A DNA stretch of 64,000 bases, taken from assembly GCF_003386535.1 (NCBI RefSeq), contig NZ_QTTN01000034.1, forward strand, positions 1 to 64,000, written 5' to 3'. Shown here one piece after another: positions 37,861 to 49,046 of this stretch. Origin of the DNA: Paenibacillus taihuensis (lineage in GTDB: Bacteria > Bacillota > Bacilli > Paenibacillales > Paenibacillaceae). The position numbers and the translations under genes are program-made. How positions within the stretch are numbered: position 1 is the first letter of the stretch; each line of letters opens with the position of its first letter. The notes beneath the pieces were generated by a model that did no database searches, was not told where the DNA came from, and saw only the letters and a program-made list of their open reading frames with translations.

Positions 37861-40514
37861 TTCAGCTCTTCAATACGCGCAAGCACTTTCTCGCGTTTCT
37901 CTGCGTAGTCCGCCATTTTCGCGCGTTCTTCCTCAATGACCTTCGCCGGCGCTTTCGCTACGAAGCCAACATTACCCAGCTTCTTCTCCACACGCTCCAC
38001 TTCGCTCGTCAGATGCGCAACCTCTTTGTTCAAGCGAGCAATCTCTTGCTCGATATCAATGAGGCCGGCAAGCGGCAAGTACATTTGAGCGCCTGTAACG
38101 ATTGCAGCCATCGCTTTGTCCGGAGCTGCGAGCGACTCGCTGATCTCAAGCTTCGACGTGCCGCAGAAGCGGATAATGAACTCTTCGTTGCGCGTCAAGA
38201 TCGCAGCTTCAGCCGCGCTCGAAGGCTTCACGAGCAGCTCGACTTTCTTGCTCATCGGTACATTAACCTCAGCACGGATGTTTCGAACCGCACGGATCAT
38301 TTCCATCAGCAGCTCCATCTCGGCAACCGCTTCTGGCGCTTCCAGTGCTGGATCGTAAACCGGCCAAGGAGCGAGCGTAATCGTCTCGCCTTCATGCGGC
38401 AAGTGTTGCCATATTTCCTCGCTGATAAACGGCATGAACGGGTGAATGAGACGCTGTGTACGGTCGAGAACGTAAGCGAGAACGGATTGCGTCGCGCGCT
38501 TCGCTTCTGCGTCTTGGCCATTCAAGTTCAGCTTCGCGAACTCGATGTACCAATCGCACAGATCATCCCAGATGAAGTTGTACAGAACGCGGCCTGTTTC
38601 GCCAAAATCATAGCTGTCAATCAGACGCGTTACATCCGCAACTGCAGCATTCAGACGGTGCAGAATCCAGCGGTCAGCTGTTCCCAGCTTCACATTGATG
38701 TCGATGTCCGCAGCGGTAACGCCCTCGAGGTTCATAAGCGCGAAACGCGAAGCGTTCCAGATCTTATTCGCGAAGTTACGCGCTTGTTCAACGCGCTCCC
38801 AACGGAAACGAAGATCCTGGCCTGGCGTGCTGCTTGTCGAGATCATGAAGCGCATTGCATCAGCGCCATACTTCTCGATAACTTCGAGCGGATCAACGCC
38901 GTTGCCGAGCGATTTGGACATTTTCTTGCCATTCTCGTCACGAACGAGACCGTGAATAAGAACATCCTTGAACGGCTTCTCATCTGTAAATTCAAGCGCG
39001 GTAAAGATCATCCGAGCAACCCAGAAGTAAATAATATCGTAACCCGTTACTAGAACATTCGTCGGGTAGAACCGTTTTAAGTCGTCAGACTGCTCAGGCC
39101 AGCCAAGTGTCGAGAACGGCCAGAGCGCCGAGCTGAACCAAGTATCGAGAACGTCTTCGTCTTGACGAAGCGATTCGCTGCCGCAAGAGGAGCAGGATGT
39201 TTGATCTTCCCGTGCAACATGCATCGCGCCGCAAGAGTCGCAGTACCATGCCGGAATGCGGTGTCCCCACCACAGCTGACGGGAGATACACCAGTCGCGA
39301 ACATTTTCGATCCATTGCAGATAGATTTTCTCGAAACGGTCCGGAACGAAGTTAACGCCTTTGCCGTTGTTCTGAGCTTCAATTGCAGCTTCAGCGAGCG
39401 GCTTCATCTCAACGAACCATTGTGTCGACAAGTATGGCTCAACAACCGCGCCGCTGCGCTCGCTGTGGCCAACTTGGTGAACGTGATCTTCAATCTTGAT
39501 GCAAACGCCTTGTTCCTGCAGATCTGCAACGATACGCTTACGGCAGTCCGCACGGTCGATGCCGTTGTATGGACCTGCTTCCGCATTCATCGTACCGCTC
39601 TCGTCCATAACGACGATTTGCGGCAGGTTGTGGCGAAGGCCTACTTCGAAGTCGTTCGGGTCGTGCGCCGGCGTTATTTTGACCGCACCGGAACCGAACT
39701 CTTTCTCTACGTATTCGTCAGCGATGATCGGAATCTCTCTGCCGATGATAGGAAGAACGATCAGCTCGCCGATGAGGTGCTTGTAGCGCTCGTCTTCCGG
39801 ATGTACCGCAACCGCCGTATCGCCGAGCATCGTCTCCGGACGCGTCGTAGCAACCGTAATGAAGCCGGAACCGTTCTTCAGCGGATATTGGAGGTGGTAC
39901 AAATGACCGTTAACTTCTTTATGCTCAACTTCGATATCGGAGAGCGCTGTGCGCGCAGCCGGATCCCAGTTGATGATTTTTTTGCCGCGGTAGATCAGGC
40001 CCTTCTCATAGAGGCGAACGAACACTTCGCGAACCGCTGCGGACAGACCTTCATCGAGCGTAAAACGTTCACGCGAGTAGTCGAGCGAGAAGCCCATCTT
40101 GGCCCACTGATCACGAATCGTTTCATTGTACAGCTCTTTCCATTCCCAAACCTTCTCCAGGAACTTCTCGCGGCCGAGGTCGTAGCGGGATACGCCTTCC
40201 TCGCGCAGCTTCTGCTCAACCTTCGTCTGTGTTGCGATACCAGCATGGTCACTGCCTGGCAGCCACAGCGCATCATAACCTTGCATCCGTTTCGTGCGGA
40301 TCATAATATCCTGCAGTGTAAAATCGAGCGCGTGCCCGATATGCAGCATACCAGTTACGTTCGGAGGTGGAATTACAATGGTATACGGCTCCGCTTCCGG
40401 GCGTTTGCCTGCTTCAAAAAATTTGCCATCCATCCAATAAGGATACCATTTGGACTCGGCTGCCTTCGGATCATACGTCGTCGGCATCTCTGTCATTCCT
40501 TGTTTCTGTGACAT
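37854..40514 (-). CDS. valS: Valyl-tRNA synthetase
   Basis: ValS charges tRNA-Val and edits misactivated threonine. The ATG at 40514 ([16 protein letters not shown]) follows GAGGAG by 6 bases and gives 886 residues. Class I motifs are HIGH-type [18 protein letters not shown] and [12 protein letters not shown]. The editing domain has [17 protein letters not shown], and a Cys-rich zinc-like insertion is present ([20 protein letters not shown]). A C-terminal coiled-coil arm ([19 protein letters not shown]) completes it. It is preceded by a T-box. Confidence 0.98.
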   Translation of the reverse strand: MSQKQGMTEMPTTYDPKAAESKWYPYWMDGKFFEAGKRPEAEPYTIVIPPPNVTGMLHIGHALDFTLQDIMIRTKRMQGYDALWLPGSDHAGIATQTKVEQKLREEGVSRYDLGREKFLEKVWEWKELYNETIRDQWAKMGFSLDYSRERFTLDEGLSAAVREVFVRLYEKGLIYRGKKIINWDPAARTALSDIEVEHKEVNGHLYHLQYPLKNGSGFITVATTRPETMLGDTAVAVHPEDERYKHLIGELIVLPIIGREIPIIADEYVEKEFGSGAVKITPAHDPNDFEVGLRHNLPQIVVMDESGTMNAEAGPYNGIDRADCRKRIVADLQEQGVCIKIEDHVHQVGHSERSGAVVEPYLSTQWFVEMKPLAEAAIEAQNNGKGVNFVPDRFEKIYLQWIENVRDWCISRQLWWGHRIPAWYCDSCGAMHVAREDQTSCSSCGSESLRQDEDVLDTWFSSALWPFSTLGWPEQSDDLKRFYPTNVLVTGYDIIYFWVARMIFTALEFTDEKPFKDVLIHGLVRDENGKKMSKSLGNGVDPLEVIEKYGADAMRFMISTSSTPGQDLRFRWERVEQARNFANKIWNASRFALMNLEGVTAADIDINVKLGTADRWILHRLNAAVADVTRLIDSYDFGETGRVLYNFIWDDLCDWYIEFAKLNLNGQDAEAKRATQSVLAYVLDRTQRLIHPFMPFISEEIWQHLPHEGETITLAPWPVYDPALEAPEAVAEMELLMEMIRAVRNIRAEVNVPMSKKVELLVKPSSAAEAAILTRNEEFIIRFCGTSKLEISESLAAPDKAMAAIVTGAQMYLPLAGLIDIEQEIARLNKEVAHLTSEVERVEKKLGNVGFVAKAPAKVIEEERAKMADYAEKREKVLARIEELKG

Positions 40515-40565
40515 CACGAACTCCTCGCTTCCAATATATTTCAAATGATCAATAAACGGGTTGAA

Positions 40566-40850
40566 CGCAAAAAAACCTCTCGTCCTTATAGCAAAGGACG
40601 AAAGGTTCTAATCTTCCGCGGTACCACCTTTGTTCCGAACTAGCCATGCACAGGCTTCATTCGACAACTTTATCACAGATAACGGCTGCAACCGGCTCGA
40701 ACTAACGTTTTTAGTACCGTTTCATTCCAGCAACTCCGGGGCGACCTGCCAGCATTCATCACCTGCAGAACCTCTCAGCTAATTGGTCCCGCTCTCTGAA
40801 GGCATTCCTGCTGCTCTTCCCCATCAACGTCATTATAATAAGAGTATAAC
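40566..40850 (-). ncRNA. T-box riboswitch of valS
   Basis: On the minus strand the antiterminator signature AAGGTGGTACCGCGG (40616-40630) is followed by a terminator hairpin (40574-40607) and a run of seven T. The upstream part, to about 40850, has GATGGGGAAGAGCAG (the Stem I/K-turn type sequence) and AGAGAGCGGGACC. Uncharged tRNA would favour the antiterminator and so valS expression. Valine specificity is inferred from the gene; the specifier codon was not fixed with confidence. Confidence 0.93.
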
Positions 40851-40862
40851 CCTATTTTTTCT

Positions 40863-40892
40863 ATCATACACGTTCTTAATTGTCCACGTCAA
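40863..40892 (-). promoter_or_regulatory. Candidate promoter of the valS T-box leader
   Basis: TTGACG (40887-40892) and TATGAT (40863-40868) lie 18 bases apart on the minus strand, just upstream of the T-box sequence. Confidence 0.5.
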
Positions 40893-40935
40893 TCCCGCAG
40901 CCGCCTACACATTCTGACATTTGGAGATAAAAGGA

Positions 40936-40982
40936 AAAAAGCCTCTGAGCAGACCCGCTGGTGGTCTTTCGGAGGCTCTTTA
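40936..40982 (-). terminator. Terminator after spoVID
   Basis: GAGCCTC pairs with GAGGCTT around an inner AGACC/GGTCT stem, followed by TTTTTT. It lies 19 bases past the spoVID stop. Confidence 0.85.
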
Positions 40983-41000
40983 AGTATGGTTGGGCTGGCA

Positions 41001-42269
41001 TTACGGAATGTAAAGCACTTGGCCTTCGCTGACGCTCTGATCCGAAAGCCGGTTATAGAGCGCAATCTCGCGGGGTTGAAGCTGATAACGCCCTGCGATA
41101 ACGTCGAGCGTCTCCTCGCGCTGCACGATACAGATACGAACTTTGCGGAACGACTGATCTTCGCCGGATCGGCCGAAGAACAGGTTCTTCCATTCGATAT
41201 CATCGCCGCTCGTTTTGCGCGCTTCCTTCGCCGCTTTCTCAGCTGATTCCTCCGCAGCCGCTCGTGCTTCCTGCTCCCTGCGGCTTGATTGCAGCAAGGA
41301 TCTGAAGTTGACGCTAGGCTGTGCAGCCTCTGCTTCTTCCTCAGCCGGCTTGCTTGCGAGAGCAACCTTCATCGGCTTAGGTGCTGCCGGTTCGATCTCT
41401 GATGCCGAAATATCGCCGAACCGCTGCGCAGCTGGCTCTTCTGCAATCGAAGCAGACGGCTGTCGTCCTATCGATACAGAGTCCTCCGCAGCATTGGCGA
41501 TGAACGAATTTTCCTCCGGTTGCTGCGCGGAAAGAGCCGCTTCAATCGCTTCATCCGACACTTCCGGCTCAGCTGCTTGAAGTGCCAACTCCGCTTCACG
41601 AGCTTCAGCATCCGCTTGCTGCTGTCTCACTATTGCAGCCGCGCGAGCGATCTCTTCCTGCTCGAAAGCCGCCTGCGCCGCTTGAGCCGCTGCATCGCGC
41701 TGCGCCTCTTCACGGATGAGCGCATCGCCATAGGAAGGCGAGCTCCCCGCTGTCTCCCAGCCTTCATTACGGACCGCCTGCGGCTGCGCATAACCCGTCT
41801 GCTGCTCGAATAACGTCTCGTAATTCGGCACCTCCACCGGTTCTCTTTTGTGTACAACCGTAAAAGGCTCTTCCCGCTGCCATTCCTCCTGCGGGCTTGA
41901 CTGGCCGAGCTCGATACCTTTCAGCGACAGCACACCCGTGATATTGAGCGTTCGTGTCGACAGCAAGTCGACGTCGAAGTTATCAATCTCCACGGAGATG
42001 TCATCCAGCCGGTGGATGCGATTCATAGGAAGCGTAATTTCTACAGGAATCCAGTGTTCAAGCGATTGTTCTGCTAAAGGCTCATCCTGAGCGCGGTAGA
42101 TCCCGGTCAGGAGCAAATGACCTTTCAACAACACCTGCTCGTCTTGCTGAACAATTCCGATACGAGGAACAAGCTCGATTTCTTCCAGCTCGTCGATCGC
42201 CGCTACTTCATCAGGCAAGTGAACCCGTTCATAAATGTCAAATCGTAAACCGTTTGACTGATTGGGCAC
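41001..42269 (-). CDS. spoVID: SpoVID-like spore morphogenetic protein with C-terminal LysM
   Basis: SpoVID drives encasement of the spore by the coat and binds SafA in B. subtilis. The GTG at 42269 (MPNQSNGLRFDIYERVHLP) follows AAAGGAGG and gives 422 residues. The N-terminal domain has SpoVID-like LPDEVAAIDELEEIELVP and GHLLLTGIY. A long Ala/Glu-rich, probably coiled or disordered middle follows, and the C-terminus is a LysM domain (IVQREETLDVIAGRYQ to SVSEGQVLYIP). It lies after hemL, as in B. subtilis, though an RluA-type gene intervenes. With SafA in the same window, two interacting coat organisers are present. Confidence 0.88.
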   Translation of the reverse strand: MPNQSNGLRFDIYERVHLPDEVAAIDELEEIELVPRIGIVQQDEQVLLKGHLLLTGIYRAQDEPLAEQSLEHWIPVEITLPMNRIHRLDDISVEIDNFDVDLLSTRTLNITGVLSLKGIELGQSSPQEEWQREEPFTVVHKREPVEVPNYETLFEQQTGYAQPQAVRNEGWETAGSSPSYGDALIREEAQRDAAAQAAQAAFEQEEIARAAAIVRQQQADAEAREAELALQAAEPEVSDEAIEAALSAQQPEENSFIANAAEDSVSIGRQPSASIAEEPAAQRFGDISASEIEPAAPKPMKVALASKPAEEEAEAAQPSVNFRSLLQSSRREQEARAAAEESAEKAAKEARKTSGDDIEWKNLFFGRSGEDQSFRKVRICIVQREETLDVIAGRYQLQPREIALYNRLSDQSVSEGQVLYIP

Positions 42270-42366
42270 GGTTGTCGTCCTCCTTTCCCCTCTCACCAAA
42301 GCTTGGTTACAGCTTTCTTCCCTATTTATCTATATGGCAAGGGGGAGGTAGGCATGACTACGATTT

Positions 42367-43371
42367 TCACAGCAAGGCGTAGCGTTCTCGCACTTCTTGG
42401 AACCAACTCGGTTCATCCGCATGCACGGTCATCGTATCGAAGCTCCACGGATGAACGAAAGTTAACTGCTCGCCCCGCAGCGCTTGATGGCGAAGTTTGG
42501 CGTCGCTTCCTCCGTACAACGTATCGCCGACGAGCGGGTGGCCAAGATGGCTCATATGAACACGGATTTGATGCGTTCTGCCTGTCTCGAGCCATAGGCG
42601 AACGAGTGTCGCACGGCGGTATGAGGCAATCACTTCGTAGTGCGTAACGGCATGATCGCCAGAGCCGGCTGGCGTTACCCGTCTGCGCGCGCTGTGATGG
42701 CGATCTTTGCTGATCGGCGCATCTATCGTCCCTTTGGCTTTGCGAAGCACGCCTTGGACGAGGGCAACATACTGCCTGCCGATCGTCTTCTCGCGCATCG
42801 CCTCGTCTAATCGAAGCTGCGCCAGCTCATTGCGCGCATAGAGCACCGGACCCGACGTATCATCGTCCAATCGGTGAATATGCTTCGCGAGCTGATGCTC
42901 ACCTCGCTCGATTCCAGCGAGAGCGGCTGCTTCATCAAGTGTTCCGCGCTGGCCAGGAGCATTCGGATGAACCGGCATGCCTGCTGGCTTGTCCATGACG
43001 AGGCACCAGTCGTCTTGATAGAGCACATTCGCTTGTGACAACGATGGCAATTGCTTAGAACCTGCCGCTACTTCACGCTGCTGCATCGCCATCCGATAAA
43101 CCGCATCCTTCGCCGGATCTGCAGGGATGAAGGTGCGAAGCCGGATTGTTTTCCCATCCATCTGAATACCGCCTACCGAGAATAGACGATTGATATAACG
43201 TTCCGGAAACAAACCAAGGGCCAGCAGCCATTGCCGCACATGGTGCGGATGACTCCCGGCCTCTATCTGCTGAACGCCGGCAAGGGCAGCCCGGCTCGCC
43301 AGCGCATTCGCTGACAAGCTGAGCCACTCCCCGCTTCGTTCATAATTTAATGCGTTTTGACGGTCAACCAC
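42367..43371 (-). CDS. RluA-family RNA pseudouridine synthase
   Basis: A 334-residue pseudouridine synthase with the catalytic motif HRLDDDTSG (the Asp that attacks uridine), the preceding MDKPAGMPVHPN, and the RluA-family motifs GRTHQIRVHMSHLGHPLVGD. The N-terminus is not a clear S4 domain. The start is a GTG with GGAG upstream. The target uridine in 23S rRNA or tRNA is not shown by sequence. It lies between spoVID and hemL, 16 bases after hemL. Confidence 0.92.
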   Translation of the reverse strand: MVDRQNALNYERSGEWLSLSANALASRAALAGVQQIEAGSHPHHVRQWLLALGLFPERYINRLFSVGGIQMDGKTIRLRTFIPADPAKDAVYRMAMQQREVAAGSKQLPSLSQANVLYQDDWCLVMDKPAGMPVHPNAPGQRGTLDEAAALAGIERGEHQLAKHIHRLDDDTSGPVLYARNELAQLRLDEAMREKTIGRQYVALVQGVLRKAKGTIDAPISKDRHHSARRRVTPAGSGDHAVTHYEVIASYRRATLVRLWLETGRTHQIRVHMSHLGHPLVGDTLYGGSDAKLRHQALRGEQLTFVHPWSFDTMTVHADEPSWFQEVRERYALL

Positions 43372-43387
43372 GGTTGATCAGCTCCTA

Positions 43388-44689
43388 TTAAAGACGGCGA
43401 AGCGCCTCGTCATGTGCCTCGATCGTTGCATCGATTGCCGCTTCGTCATGCACGCCAGAGACGAACATGCCTTCGAACTGGGATGGCGCAACGCTGACAC
43501 CAAGATCAAGCATCGATGCAAAATACACTTTGAACCGCTCGAGATCCGCTGTCTTCGCTGTATCGTAGTTGATGACATGCTTGTCCGTGAAGAATGGACA
43601 CACCATCGAGCCGACACGGTTAATCGTTGCCGGCACGCCATGCTTCGCCGCATTCGCCTCGAAGCCGCGCTGCAAACGAACGCTCATCCGCTCAAGCTGC
43701 TCGTACGTTTCCGGCTTAAGCAGGCTAAGTGTCGTATAACCGGCAGCCATCGCCAGCGGGTTACCGGACAATGTACCTGCTTGATAGATCGGGCCGCTCG
43801 GCGCCATCATTTCCATAATCTCGCGTTTGCCGCCGTACGCGCCAACTGGCAAACCGCCGCCGATTACTTTACCCATACAAGTGAGGTCCGGAGTAATGCC
43901 GTACAAGCCTTGCGCACAGTTGTAGTGAACGCGGAAGCCTGTCATGACTTCGTCGAAAATAAGCAAGCTGCCGTATTGCGTCGTAATATCGCGCAGACCT
44001 TGCAGGAAGCCTGGCAGCGGCGGAACCACGCCCATATTACCTGCAACCGGCTCGACGATAATACATGCGATCTGCTCGCCGTAGTGCTCGAACGCCATCT
44101 TCACAGAGTTCAAATCGTTATAAGGAACGGTAATCGTGTGCGATGCAACGCTCTCAGGCACGCCAGGGCTGTCAGGCAAGCCGAGCGTAGCTACACCCGA
44201 GCCTGCTTTGATGAGCAAGCTGTCGGCATGACCGTGGTATGAGCCTTCGAACTTGAGGATCTTGCTGCGCTTCGTGTAGCCGCGTGCAAGACGCAGCGCA
44301 CTCATCGTTGCTTCCGTGCCGGAGTTTACCATGCGGACGACTTCAACCGATGGCACACGTTCGCAGACGAGTTCTGCCATCAAAGTTTCGAGCTCAGTCG
44401 GAGCGCCGAAGCTTGTCCCTTTCTCCGCCGTCTTCTTGATCGCTTCAATAACCTCTGGATGCGCGTGGCCCATAATGAGCGGTCCCCACGAACCGACATA
44501 GTCGATATAGCTGTTGCCATCGATGTCGTAGACGCGGTAGCCTTCGCCGCGCTCCATATATACCGGTGTTAGACCGACAGATTTGAATGCGCGAACCGGA
44601 GAGTTAACGCCGCCGGGAATAACGGTTTTCGCTTTGGCGAACGCAGCTTTGGAACGATCATCCGACCTTTTCTGATTATTTACATTCAT
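43388..44689 (-). CDS. hemL: Glutamate-1-semialdehyde aminomutase
   Basis: HemL converts glutamate-1-semialdehyde to 5-aminolevulinate. The ATG at 44689 ([11 protein letters not shown]) follows AGGCAGGTG and gives 433 residues. It has [13 protein letters not shown] at the N-terminus, [31 protein letters not shown], and the PLP-lysine motif [15 protein letters not shown]. It is on the minus strand like the other hem genes, but a plus-strand Crp/Fnr gene separates it from hemB. Confidence 0.97.
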   Translation of the reverse strand: MNVNNQKRSDDRSKAAFAKAKTVIPGGVNSPVRAFKSVGLTPVYMERGEGYRVYDIDGNSYIDYVGSWGPLIMGHAHPEVIEAIKKTAEKGTSFGAPTELETLMAELVCERVPSVEVVRMVNSGTEATMSALRLARGYTKRSKILKFEGSYHGHADSLLIKAGSGVATLGLPDSPGVPESVASHTITVPYNDLNSVKMAFEHYGEQIACIIVEPVAGNMGVVPPLPGFLQGLRDITTQYGSLLIFDEVMTGFRVHYNCAQGLYGITPDLTCMGKVIGGGLPVGAYGGKREIMEMMAPSGPIYQAGTLSGNPLAMAAGYTTLSLLKPETYEQLERMSVRLQRGFEANAAKHGVPATINRVGSMVCPFFTDKHVINYDTAKTADLERFKVYFASMLDLGVSVAPSQFEGMFVSGVHDEAAIDATIEAHDEALRRL

Positions 44690-44785
44690 TTGTGACACCT
44701 GCCTGTTAAATAGTGACATTCCTATGTTACACTTCTGTAGAGATCGTACAGGCCGCTATATGTATGGAGAAGCCTGGTAATTCAG

Positions 44786-45466
44786 ATGGAGAGGCTGATT
44801 GCATTGATCGAACTATTGAAGAAAGTACAGCTATTTGAAAGCCTGAGCAACGAACAGCTCCATCACATTTTGTCGATTGCGAACAAACAAACATTCCCAC
44901 CCGGAATCGTACTGTTTCAGGAAAATGATCCGGGATCCGCCTTCTATATTTTGCTCAAGGGTTCCGTGAAAATATATACGCGCAGCACATCAGGCGAGGA
45001 AAAAGTGCTGTCGCTCATCCAAGCTGGCGAAAGCTTCGGCGAATTGTCGCTCCTTGATGGCAGACCGCGCTCGGCCTCCGCTCAGACGCTTGAATCGACG
45101 AGCTTGCTCGTGATCGCAGGCCATACATTCCACGACCTGCTGCGCAATCAATTCGAGATTACGCGTCATATCATGGCAGAGCTGTGCCGCAGACTGCGCG
45201 ACACGAATCAGCATGTCTATGACCTGACTTTCGTCGATGCCCGCACCCGCGTGCTCAAGAACGTCATTCTGCTCGCGAACCGCCATGGCTCGCGTTCCGG
45301 CAACGTCATCTCCATCAAAGTCGCGCTGAACTATGACGAGCTTGCCCAGATGGCAGGCGTTACGAAGCAGGCATTATCTCAAGTGCTTCGTGATCTTGAA
45401 GATCGCCATATACTCACATTCGGACTAAATGAATATAAGCTCGACCTTGCCCGCCTGAACGGCTAG
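44786..45466 (+). CDS. Crp/Fnr-family transcriptional regulator
   Basis: A 226-residue regulator: an N-terminal cyclic-nucleotide-like sensor domain (PPGIVLFQENDPGSAFYILL, GESFGELSLLDGRPRSAS), a dimerisation helix, and a C-terminal winged helix (LNYDELAQMAGVTKQALSQVL). No N-terminal Cys cluster is seen, so it is not an iron-sulfur Fnr. The phosphate-binding RSAS segment is Crp-like, but the ligand is unknown. A TTG at 44804, with GGAGAGG 9 bases upstream, is an alternative start. It lies between and opposite to the hem genes. Confidence 0.88.
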   Translation: MERLIALIELLKKVQLFESLSNEQLHHILSIANKQTFPPGIVLFQENDPGSAFYILLKGSVKIYTRSTSGEEKVLSLIQAGESFGELSLLDGRPRSASAQTLESTSLLVIAGHTFHDLLRNQFEITRHIMAELCRRLRDTNQHVYDLTFVDARTRVLKNVILLANRHGSRSGNVISIKVALNYDELAQMAGVTKQALSQVLRDLEDRHILTFGLNEYKLDLARLNG

Positions 45467-45482
45467 TCCGTTCAGGCTTTTT
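45453..45482 (+). terminator. Terminator overlapping the end of the Crp/Fnr gene
   Basis: GCCTGAACGG pairs perfectly with CCGTTCAGGC around CTAGT, followed by TTTTT. The hairpin contains the stop codon (TAG at 45464-45466). Confidence 0.9.
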
Positions 45483-45513
45483 ACTGTCTGTCCCTGTCCG
45501 TCCGTAAGGCCGA

Positions 45514-46509
45514 CTATTCGCCGCGCAGCCAACGAGCAACATCAAGCGCATGGTACGTAATAATGATATCCGCGCCTGCACGCTTCATCCCCGTCAACGT
45601 CTCCAGCACAACCGCACGCTCATCGATCCAGCCGTTAGCCGCAGCGGCTTTCACCATAGAGTACTCCGCACTAACGTTGTAAGCAACAACCGGCAGGTCA
45701 AAAGTCTCCTTCAGCATCCGTACGACGTCGAGATAAGCAAGCGCAGGCTTCACCATCAGCATGTCCGCGCCCTCGATGACATCCGATTCCGCTTCACGCA
45801 GCGCTTCACGCGCATTCGCTGGGTCCATCTGGTACGTCTTGCGATCTCCGAACTGTGGCGCGGAGTGCGCCGCATCGCGGAAAGGCCCGTAGAAAGCAGA
45901 AGCGTATTTAACCGAGTACGACATGATCGGCACCGACTCGAAACCAGCTGCGTCCAGACCTTCACGGATCGCGCCAACGAAGCCGTCCATCATGTTGGAA
46001 GGCGCGATAATATCTGCGCCCGCTTCTGCTTGCGATACAGCTGTCTTCACGAGCAGCTCCAGCGAAGAATCATTATCCACAACCGCGTTTCCTGTGCGCG
46101 GGTCGTGGTGAATCATGCCGCAGTGACCGTGATCGGTAAATTGGCAAAGGCAAGTATCTGCAACGATAAGCAGTTCAGGCGCCCATTCTTTGATTGCGCG
46201 CGTTGCCTCTTGCACGATACCGTTATGATCGTAAGCAGACGTGCCGACTGCATCCTTCGTTGCCGGAACGCCGAACAGCAGGATTGCTTTGACGCCGCTT
46301 GCCACAACGTTATCGATCTCTTGCTTGAGCAGGTCCATCGACAGATGATACACGCCTGGCATCGATGCGATTTCTTCTTTAATGCCTGTTCCGACTGTAA
46401 CGAATAGCGGATAGATCAAGTCATCCACGGTTAATTGAGTTTCGCGCACCAAGCTGCGAAGCCCAGCGGAGCCGCGCAATCTGCGGTTTCTTGTAATTGG
46501 AAATGCCAT
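45514..46509 (-). CDS. hemB: Delta-aminolevulinic acid dehydratase
   Basis: HemB joins two 5-aminolevulinates into porphobilinogen. The 331-residue product has the zinc-binding motif [16 protein letters not shown], the first Schiff-base Lys region [17 protein letters not shown] and the second in [14 protein letters not shown]. The start is directly after the cobA-hemD stop. It is the last gene of the hemA-hemX-sirC-hemC-cobA/hemD-hemB run. Confidence 0.97.
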   Translation of the reverse strand: MAFPITRNRRLRGSAGLRSLVRETQLTVDDLIYPLFVTVGTGIKEEIASMPGVYHLSMDLLKQEIDNVVASGVKAILLFGVPATKDAVGTSAYDHNGIVQEATRAIKEWAPELLIVADTCLCQFTDHGHCGMIHHDPRTGNAVVDNDSSLELLVKTAVSQAEAGADIIAPSNMMDGFVGAIREGLDAAGFESVPIMSYSVKYASAFYGPFRDAAHSAPQFGDRKTYQMDPANAREALREAESDVIEGADMLMVKPALAYLDVVRMLKETFDLPVVAYNVSAEYSMVKAAAANGWIDERAVVLETLTGMKRAGADIIITYHALDVARWLRGE

Positions 46510-46510
46510 G

Positions 46511-48073
46511 TTAGTATGCTCCCTTCACCTTGCGATGCGTTGCAATTGCATCAATAAGTCCATCTATGGTAGCCTCTTCAGGCTGAATTGTGACCGTAAG
46601 TCCTGCCTCGGCAGCGGTTTGTGCCGTTACTGGGCCGATACATGCAATATCTATGCCTTGCAGCAGCTCTATAGGCTGTTCAACGCCCATGCGTCGCAGC
46701 ACTTCAAGCAAGTTCGTGACTGTCGAGGAGCTTGCGAACGTAATGACGTTCACTTTGCGCTTCAGCAGCAGCTCGAGTGTCTCTTCGTCTTGATCTTCCG
46801 CAAGTACCGTCTCGTACACGTCGATCTCGACAGGCGTAAGCCCTCGTGCCTTCAGCTCGCGCGGCAGCACTTCGCGCGCAAGATCGCCCCGCGGCAGCAG
46901 CACGCGCTGCCCTTCAAGCAACTGCCCTTCCAAGCTATCCAGCAGGTTATCCGCTTGGAACTTCACGGGCAGCACATCGACCAGCAATCCGCGTTGCTCC
47001 AGCGCTTCTGCCGTCTTCGGACCGACCGCGGCAATACGCGCGCGGTGGAACTGGCGAATATCGATGCGCAGCTTGCTCAGCCAGCCGAAGAAATAATCGA
47101 CGCCGTTGACGCTCGTGAACATGAGCCAGTCATACTGCTCCGCCGCTTGCAGCGCGGCTGCAATCTCCGCTGCCGCCTCAGCCCCGGCAGGCTCCCTCGT
47201 CTCGATAACCGGGAATTCGCATGGCTCGCCGCCAAGCTCTTCAATCTGCTCGACAAGGTCGCTGCTTTGCGCGCGCGCGCGCGTCACTAGCACGCGCGTG
47301 CCAAAGAGCGGCTTACGCTCGTACCACATGAGCTTCTCGCGTTGACGCACAACATCGCCGACGACGATCACCGCCGGCGGCTTGAAATCCGCCGCTTGCA
47401 CGATCGCTTCGATCGTCGCAAGCGTCCCTGTGATCGTCTGCTGCTCCACGCGGGTTCCCCAGCGGACAAGCGCCACCGGCGTATCCGCAGGCTTGCCGTG
47501 CTTGATCAACTGCTCGGCGATGTACCCGATTTTCGCTACGCCCATAAGGAAGACGAGCGTACCGGTCGCAAGCGTCACTTTGTCCCAGTGAATCGAATTA
47601 TCGAGCTTATCCGGACTTTCGTGGCCGGTAATGATGGAGAAAGATGAAGCCAAGTCGCGATGCGTAACCGGGATGCCCGCATAAGCAGGAACGGCGATCG
47701 CAGAGGTAATGCCAGGCACGATTTCGTACTCGACGCTGTTCTGCTGAAGCAGCTCCGCTTCTTCGCCGACGCGTCCGAATACGGTCGGATCGCCGCCTTT
47801 TAGACGAGTGACAACCTTGCCTTGCATAGCGAGATCCGCAAGCAGCTGGTTAATCTCTTCTTGTTTCATCGTATGACGATCAGGGAGCTTGCCGACGTAG
47901 ATCTTCTCGGCACCCGGCTTCAGATATTTCAATAATCGCGGGCTAGCGAGCCGGTCATAGACCACAACATCGCAAGCTGCTATGCATTCTTTTCCACGAA
48001 TCGTGATGAGCTTTGGATCGCCTGGACCCGCTCCTACGAGATAGACCTTCCCCTTGCCATTTCCCTGCAGCAC
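46511..48073 (-). CDS. cobA-hemD: Fused uroporphyrinogen-III C-methyltransferase and uroporphyrinogen-III synthase
   Basis: A 520-residue fusion. Residues about 1-245 are the CobA/SUMT methyltransferase ([41 protein letters not shown]), which makes precorrin-2. Residues about 255-515 are HemD-like ([37 protein letters not shown]), which closes the uroporphyrinogen III ring. In B. subtilis hemD is separate. The fusion places both uses of uroporphyrinogen III, heme and siroheme, on one gene, next to the siroheme synthase gene. Its GTG start follows GGGGA. Confidence 0.95.
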   Translation of the reverse strand: MLQGNGKGKVYLVGAGPGDPKLITIRGKECIAACDVVVYDRLASPRLLKYLKPGAEKIYVGKLPDRHTMKQEEINQLLADLAMQGKVVTRLKGGDPTVFGRVGEEAELLQQNSVEYEIVPGITSAIAVPAYAGIPVTHRDLASSFSIITGHESPDKLDNSIHWDKVTLATGTLVFLMGVAKIGYIAEQLIKHGKPADTPVALVRWGTRVEQQTITGTLATIEAIVQAADFKPPAVIVVGDVVRQREKLMWYERKPLFGTRVLVTRARAQSSDLVEQIEELGGEPCEFPVIETREPAGAEAAAEIAAALQAAEQYDWLMFTSVNGVDYFFGWLSKLRIDIRQFHRARIAAVGPKTAEALEQRGLLVDVLPVKFQADNLLDSLEGQLLEGQRVLLPRGDLAREVLPRELKARGLTPVEIDVYETVLAEDQDEETLELLLKRKVNVITFASSSTVTNLLEVLRRMGVEQPIELLQGIDIACIGPVTAQTAAEAGLTVTIQPEEATIDGLIDAIATHRKVKGAY

Positions 48074-48079
48074 AATAGC

Positions 48080-49045
48080 TCATCCCCTAACTTCAGCTAG
48101 TATACGGTCCGCTCCTCTTGCTTTAAGCAGCGCTGCAGCTTCAATGCCAAGCGCTACTGGGTCATTGCCTTTCAAGGTTTCTTTCAGAAGAACAGTGCCA
48201 TCCGCCGAACCGACGATACCTGTCAATTCGAGCAGCGCGGAGCCATCTTCTGCTTCGCCCACGATCGTTGCGTGCGCGCCGATCGGAATTTGGCAGCCGC
48301 CGTTCAGCGCGCCAAGGAAACTGCGTTCCGCCGACACGGCAAGCGCCGTAAGCGGATCGTTCAGCAGCGCGAGCAGCTCGCGCACCTGTGCGTCGTCCTC
48401 GCGGCACTCGATGCCGAGTGCGCCCTGACCAACAGCCGGAACGCATAGCTCTTCCGAGAGGTAGGACGAAATCTTGCCGTCCCAGCTCATCCGGTGCAGC
48501 CCTGCAGCCGCGAGCACAATCGCATCGAAGCCCTCTGTCTCCAGCTTCTTGATGCGGGAATCAATGTTGCCGCGAAGCGACTCGATCTGCAGGTCAGGAC
48601 GCGCATATTTCAATTGGCTGGAGCGGCGCAGACTGCTCGTGCCGACCTTCGCGCCCTGCGGCAGCTCTTCAAGCGACAAGCCGTTCGCCGAGATCAGGCA
48701 GTCGCGCGGATCGACGCGCTTCGGAACCGCACCGTTCATAAGCCCCTCTGGCAGCTCGTAAGGCATATCCTTCATGCTGTGAACGGCAAGATCAATCTCC
48801 CCGTCGAACAGCGCCTGCTCGATTTCTTTGACGAACAGCCCTTTCCCGCCGACTTTGGACAACGTCACATCGAGAATGCGGTCGCCTTTCGTCACAATTT
48901 TGCGAATTTCAAAATCATACGGCAGCCCGTGCTCCGCACAAATCGCTTTCAGCTGATCAATGACTTGGCCTGTTTGCGTCAAGGCCAAAGCGCTTTGGCG
49001 TGTTCCAACAACGATCACGCGGCGTCCATCCACAATATATGGCAT
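48080..49045 (-). CDS. hemC: Hydroxymethylbilane synthase
   Basis: HemC polymerises four porphobilinogens into hydroxymethylbilane. The 321-residue product has [17 protein letters not shown] at the N-terminus, SLRRSSQL and the AARP-like stretch, and the cofactor-binding Cys in [13 protein letters not shown]. The start follows GAGGAG. It sits one base after the siroheme synthase gene and 6 bases before cobA-hemD. Confidence 0.97.
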   Translation of the reverse strand: MPYIVDGRRVIVVGTRQSALALTQTGQVIDQLKAICAEHGLPYDFEIRKIVTKGDRILDVTLSKVGGKGLFVKEIEQALFDGEIDLAVHSMKDMPYELPEGLMNGAVPKRVDPRDCLISANGLSLEELPQGAKVGTSSLRRSSQLKYARPDLQIESLRGNIDSRIKKLETEGFDAIVLAAAGLHRMSWDGKISSYLSEELCVPAVGQGALGIECREDDAQVRELLALLNDPLTALAVSAERSFLGALNGGCQIPIGAHATIVGEAEDGSALLELTGIVGSADGTVLLKETLKGNDPVALGIEAAALLKARGADRILAEVRG

Positions 49046-49046
49046 G

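Noticed and set aside
39162-40511. Plus-strand open frame of 449 codons
   Set aside because: It is antisense to valS, whose motifs and ribosome binding site are clear. GC-biased codon use keeps the shadow frame open.
40566-40607. Simple valS attenuator independent of tRNA
   Set aside because: The terminator is preceded by the canonical T-box antiterminator sequence, so a T-box explains it.
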